This document shows positions 60,473-64,000 of a DNA stretch of 64,000 nucleotides, in pieces. Position numbers and translations under genes: made by a program. This DNA is from an uncultured Draconibacterium sp. Lineage in GTDB: Bacteria > Bacteroidota > Bacteroidia > Bacteroidales > Prolixibacteraceae. Positions within the stretch are counted from its first letter, which is position 1. Each line of letters opens with the position of its first letter. The DNA lies in assembly GCF_963677575.1 (NCBI RefSeq), contig NZ_OY782038.1, positions 3,909,501 through 3,973,500 of the forward strand. Reading direction: 5' to 3'. The notes beneath the pieces were generated by a model. It was not told the DNA's origin. It saw only the letters and a list, made by a program, of their open reading frames with translations, and did no database searches.

Positions 60473-61603
60473 TTAGTAGTGGCAACGCATACAATCATTG
60501 GCGCCAATATCAACTGCTTTTACCAAGTCGATAGCTCCGGATTTTAATTCTTCATGCAATTTCACGTAATGTTCGTAATAGCCATTATTGCCAAAGTCAA
60601 CTTCGGTATCGCGGTGGCAGTTTACACACCAACCCATCGAAAGGTCGCTGTGTTGCTGCATAATATCCATTTCTTCAACCGGACCATGGCATTGCATACA
60701 GTCGAGTTTCCCCGAACCAACGTGCACTGCATGACTGAAAAAAACATGATCGGGCAGGTTGTGAATTCGTTTCCACTCGATTGAGTTCCCGTTTTCTGCG
60801 GCATCAATCACTTTCGAAATCTCAAATTTGCCGCTGTTTGTTCCTTCACGAATCAGAATATGGCAGTTCATACAAAGGTTCGTGGCCGGAATACCCGCCG
60901 ATTTACTTTGCTCTACCGTTGTATGGCAATACATACAATCAATCCCGTTTTCGCCGGCATGTACTTTATGCGAGAATTTTATGGGTTGATCGGGTGCATA
61001 GTTTTCTTGTCTACCCAATTTAATAGCATCGGTAACAATCATTTTTACCTGCCAGCCAAAAGCACCCAATAATATTATCAGAGGAATAAATTTCAGTTTA
61101 ATTTTTCGGATAAAGATCAGTTCAACAATTGCCCATGTAATCAGTAATCCTAAAAACAGGAACAGAATAAGATTGTAATGTGTTGGTTTTGCCGGAGGAA
61201 CTCCGGTGTTCGCTAAATTATCTAAATAAATTTTTACTGTTTTAAGATCTTCTTCTTCAATATCGAAATTAACGTGCGAAGCTTCCATTTTTACGCCAAC
61301 CGGATTCATCACCGAAGCTTGAAAAGATTCAAAATCCTTGTCCACATATTTTATTGCAATATCCATTGCTGAAGGATTCCAGTTCAATGTGTCGACCCGG
61401 TTCAGATTATGGCAGGAAACGCACGACGAATACTCACGATTGAAGGGTAGTAAACCTTTGAAAAACCGTTCACCACGTTTAACATCTTCGTGCGAATGAC
61501 CATCGGTTACAACAGATTCGGAAGAATCGGCATACAAATTATCGGATAGCAAAATACAGGTAACAAATGCGAACAGGGATATGAAAATTTGCGTTTTTTT
61601 CAT
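60473..61603 (-). CDS. actA: Alternative complex III multiheme cytochrome c subunit ActA
   Basis: A 376-residue cytochrome. The ATG at 61603 is preceded by GGGGAGG at 5 bases, which settles the start; a signal peptide follows (MKKTQIFISLFAFVTCIL, ending near LYAD). I count six CxxCH heme motifs: CVSCH, CMYCH, CMNCH, CMQCH, CVNCH and a C-terminal CMRCHY. ActA is usually described as pentaheme, so the sixth, three residues from the end, deserves a check. One transmembrane helix lies after the first heme domain (about 145-165). It is the first gene of the act cluster. Confidence 0.93.
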   Translation of the reverse strand: MKKTQIFISLFAFVTCILLSDNLYADSSESVVTDGHSHEDVKRGERFFKGLLPFNREYSSCVSCHNLNRVDTLNWNPSAMDIAIKYVDKDFESFQASVMNPVGVKMEASHVNFDIEEEDLKTVKIYLDNLANTGVPPAKPTHYNLILFLFLGLLITWAIVELIFIRKIKLKFIPLIILLGAFGWQVKMIVTDAIKLGRQENYAPDQPIKFSHKVHAGENGIDCMYCHTTVEQSKSAGIPATNLCMNCHILIREGTNSGKFEISKVIDAAENGNSIEWKRIHNLPDHVFFSHAVHVGSGKLDCMQCHGPVEEMDIMQQHSDLSMGWCVNCHRDTEVDFGNNGYYEHYVKLHEELKSGAIDLVKAVDIGANDCMRCHY

Positions 61604-61828
61604 GAAACCTCCCCAAAAGAAGTGTTCTCTCATTCTGTTAAGTTTAGTATTAAAATAAAGGCCTTTTTGTTTAGACTTAATCTATTAACAATAAAAAGAC
61701 CTTAAGGTTCTAAAAGAACTAGATTATTTACGTTAAATAACTGATAATGTTTGGGGAATATGATTGGTTACTTTTATGAGAAATGATTTTTCGGTTTCTA
61801 ATATCGATTGGCTGCGTTTTTTTCAGCC

Positions 61829-62953
61829 TTAAGTTTTTTCTTTTTCGAGGTGTTCGGTAAGCTTTTTTACCAGTTTCATATTCTCAAAAAACTCGGCGGC
61901 AATTACCCTAATAATAGTGTATACCGGAATAGCCAGGATCATTCCGATAATTCCGGCCATACTTCCGGCAGCTATAATTACGAGGAAAATTTCAAGCGGG
62001 TGTGCTTTTACGCTGCTGGAATAAATAAGTGGCTGAAAAAGAACATTGTCGATTATCTGAACGGAAAGAAATACCAAGGTCATCCATCCTAAAGTGGGTA
62101 AAACCTCATTCATAAAATCGAGATTAATATGTAAAGCTGCCCCGATTAGCAAACCGAGTGCTGCCCCCATCCACGGGCCGAGATATGGAATAACATTGAA
62201 CATTCCGCAGAACAATCCTATTACAACTGCGTGGTTGAATTCGATGCCCACAATGGTGAGGCCAATGGTATCGAGTAACATAACCATAAAAACTTCTAAT
62301 AGTAATCCGATAAAATAACGCCGTAATAAGTAGGAAATAGAATTGAGAATATGGGTAACTTTTTCTTCTAAATGAGTAGGAACTAACAAGATAATAAAGG
62401 CGCGAAACATGGTTTCTTCTTTTAGGAAGAAAAAGGTGATAAAAGAAACGGAGAAGAAGCCGATCAGTAATTCTCCAACTGTTCCGGCAACCAGTCCGAA
62501 CCAATTCGATACCTGCGAAAAATCAATTTCAGCCCCCAGACTTTCTGTAACAATATCCATAAAATTCTTCGATTCTATACTCACGGTGTTTTTACTGAAA
62601 AAGTGCATGAGATTCAGCAACGGTTCTTCAATTGAATCGAGAACGAGCGTAAAATCAATTTGCGACAGTGTTTCTACCTCGCTAATTAATAATGGAATGA
62701 TGAACCTGAAAAAAGAAATAAAAACAATCCATAAACTTACAAGAGTTGCAAAAGCAGCCAGACCTTCGGGGATTTTAAAACGTTTGTATTTTATTTTTAG
62801 CAGCCAGCGGGTAAGCGGGCGGCCAATAAACGATAACACCACCGAAATAAGAATGTAGGTAACAATGGCACTAAAATACCACAACAGAAAAATGATAAAA
62901 AGAAGTCCTACAATAAAAAGTGTATTGCGTGTCCAGCCTTTAAGTTGAATCAT
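61829..62953 (-). CDS. AI-2E family permease (PerM/UPF0118)
   Basis: A 374-residue membrane protein with about eight helices: two pairs at the N terminus, a long amphipathic region (about 95-160), then helices with the family motifs FNVIPYLGPWMGAALGLLIG and LFQPLIYSSSVKAHPL. Family members include the autoinducer-2 exporter TqsA and Na+/H+ antiporters; the substrate cannot be assigned here. It lies between the act cluster and the asparagine-synthase-like gene; 61634-61828 before it holds nothing recognisable. Confidence 0.88.
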   Translation of the reverse strand: MIQLKGWTRNTLFIVGLLFIIFLLWYFSAIVTYILISVVLSFIGRPLTRWLLKIKYKRFKIPEGLAAFATLVSLWIVFISFFRFIIPLLISEVETLSQIDFTLVLDSIEEPLLNLMHFFSKNTVSIESKNFMDIVTESLGAEIDFSQVSNWFGLVAGTVGELLIGFFSVSFITFFFLKEETMFRAFIILLVPTHLEEKVTHILNSISYLLRRYFIGLLLEVFMVMLLDTIGLTIVGIEFNHAVVIGLFCGMFNVIPYLGPWMGAALGLLIGAALHINLDFMNEVLPTLGWMTLVFLSVQIIDNVLFQPLIYSSSVKAHPLEIFLVIIAAGSMAGIIGMILAIPVYTIIRVIAAEFFENMKLVKKLTEHLEKEKT

Positions 62954-63006
62954 TTTCTTTCGTTTTTAACAAATATAACCAAATTTGGGATGAACTGAAT
63001 AGTTTG

Positions 63007-64000
63007 TTATTTAGACAGAGAAACCAGAAAATGTAAATACCACTGAACGATGTAGGCATTAAACGAATGTGGTTTAACCGGATGTTTCATTTTTATATTT
63101 TGCCGCAGTTGGTAGGTTATTTCGCGGTAAAATATTCCGTCGTTCATCGGGTAGTACAAGGTTTTTAATTGATGAGGAGCTGCTTTTATCAGCCGGTTTT
63201 TTTGTCCTTGAAATCTTGAGTTTCCCTGATTCAAAATCTGCTTCAAATCAAAATCTATCCCGTGTTTTTTTAAAAAATGTTTTTCAAGAGTTTTATTATA
63301 AAGTTGTTCCCTGTTTTTGTTTCGGGCATCAATTCCGGCAAAAAACTGAAGACTTTGCTTGTCGAAAAGCGGCATTAAAACATCAACTCCGAAAAAGGAA
63401 TAAACCTGGTTGGAGTTGCTGATAAATTTGCATTGACGTTCTTGTAGATCCCAGATTTCGTAGGCTTCAGCTGGAGAAATGCTTTTATGTTTATAACGAT
63501 TTTCTTCCAGGTATTCTTGCAAGGCTGCTTTAAAAGCAGGTTTTGCCGGAAGGGAAGTGCCCAATGTTTTTATTAGAGCAGATCCTAATTCTGATGTTTT
63601 AAGATCGAGTATTGAATTGTTAAGGTGTGCACCTCTTAAAAAGTCGCCGGGATGACCGGGGAGAGCAACCGTATTTTCGTTGATGAGTTTCTTTGCTCTT
63701 AAAAACTTTATCGCAAAATAATCCTGCAAATACGGCATCGACGAGTAGTGTCCCGAGTAATTTGCATAGTCGATGAATGTCGGGGTACTTTTAAAATTAT
63801 TTATCAGGTCTTCGTTGTATTCAATAAATCGGTACTGAAATCCCAGTTTATCAGCAGCTTTTTGGGCAGTTTGTTTTTCGCTATTATTTTTTCTTCCCCA
63901 AGTGGCACATAGAACATTTTTGTGCCCGAACTCTGCCAGCAGACAAGCCAGTAAACGTGAGTCGTAGCCACGGGTAAGCGGCAATAATATTTGTTTGTCT
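63007..64000 (-). CDS. Asparagine-synthase-like protein, partial (5' end outside window)
   Basis: The frame is open from the stop at 63007 to the right edge (331 codons), so the N terminus, perhaps with a glutaminase domain, is not visible. The visible part is the ATP-pyrophosphatase domain: the P-loop is ILLPLTRGYDSRLLA, where most family members have SGGxDS. Further on, NVLCATWGRKNNSEKQTAQKAADKLGF matches the nucleotide-binding strand and helix, and VDVLMPLFDKQSLQFFAGI is also typical. Relatives make amide bonds in surface polysaccharide or lipopolysaccharide modification loci as well as asparagine; the role here is open. Confidence 0.8.
   Translation of the reverse strand, partial: DKQILLPLTRGYDSRLLACLLAEFGHKNVLCATWGRKNNSEKQTAQKAADKLGFQYRFIEYNEDLINNFKSTPTFIDYANYSGHYSSMPYLQDYFAIKFLRAKKLINENTVALPGHPGDFLRGAHLNNSILDLKTSELGSALIKTLGTSLPAKPAFKAALQEYLEENRYKHKSISPAEAYEIWDLQERQCKFISNSNQVYSFFGVDVLMPLFDKQSLQFFAGIDARNKNREQLYNKTLEKHFLKKHGIDFDLKQILNQGNSRFQGQKNRLIKAAPHQLKTLYYPMNDGIFYREITYQLRQNIKMKHPVKPHSFNAYIVQWYLHFLVSLSK

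Noticed and set aside
60442..60513. A longer ActB start at 60513.
   Set aside because: The 24 extra residues lack family similarity; MTKYWRSLDELNN fits the known start.

Overview
The window looks like a chromosomal segment of a member of the Bacteroidota, probably a marine or environmental relative of the Marinilabiliales/Prolixibacteraceae (the order is inference). Evidence for the phylum: a PorQ-type protein of the type IX secretion system, a complete alternative complex III (act) cluster, DUF3109 and DUF5683 proteins, the conserved parA-parB-DUF5683-mltD order, -7 boxes of the TAnnTTTG type, and almost no Shine-Dalgarno sequences.

Layout. 1-5970 (minus) is a signalling block: hybrid histidine kinase, MFS transporter, NtrC-type response regulator, then a membrane-anchored coiled-coil protein running off the left edge, with two TATCA-N3-TGATA dyads and a sigma-54-like promoter before the last gene. 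6205-8402 (plus) holds gpmI and a DUF3109 gene. 8403-16540 (plus) is the main accessory region: a duplicated secreted-subunit gene, further subunit genes, a pilus-chaperone-like protein, a 1002-residue usher-like outer-membrane barrel that ends in a SPOR domain, and a lipoprotein. A near-perfect -24/-12 promoter and three GTCCC direct repeats lie before the first subunit gene. 16600-23015 carries small enzymes, an acyl-CoA synthetase, purM, prfA and pyrF. 23137-30175 carries a Tat-exported oxidoreductase, clpX-clpP-tig, tRNA-Leu, oxyR and an RNA methyltransferase. 30238-32984 has a lipoprotein, a frameshifted glycoside hydrolase pseudogene and a PepSY membrane protein. 33150-43495 (minus) is core housekeeping: mltD-like, DUF5683, parB, parA, a heptose-7-phosphate kinase, priA, ispH, cmk and porQ. 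43705-48786 holds metal- and sulfur-related genes (HMA lipoprotein, DUF302, cysK) and an ABC exporter. 49254-53699 is a giant CheB-CheR-PAS-kinase-receiver fusion. 53732-61603 is the act operon. An AI-2E family permease and a partial asparagine-synthase-like gene close the window.

Four observations stand out. (1) The 8.6-16.5 kb cluster reads as an unrecognised chaperone/usher-like surface-fibre system whose barrel carries a peptidoglycan-binding SPOR tail, and whose two first subunits share an identical body but have different N termini. (2) cysK is preceded by a 24-codon leader ORF containing Met-Met-Met-Cys-Cys-Cys, followed by mutually exclusive hairpins ending in a terminator: a classical attenuator apparently sensing cysteine. 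(3) A 148-bp element with perfect 25-bp terminal inverted repeats (REPIN-like) sits in frame inside the lipoprotein signal peptide of the ActE cytochrome. (4) A 160-bp intergenic element before purM folds, on paper, into a closed multi-stem structure.

All calls come from reading the sequence and from family knowledge; no database search was run.
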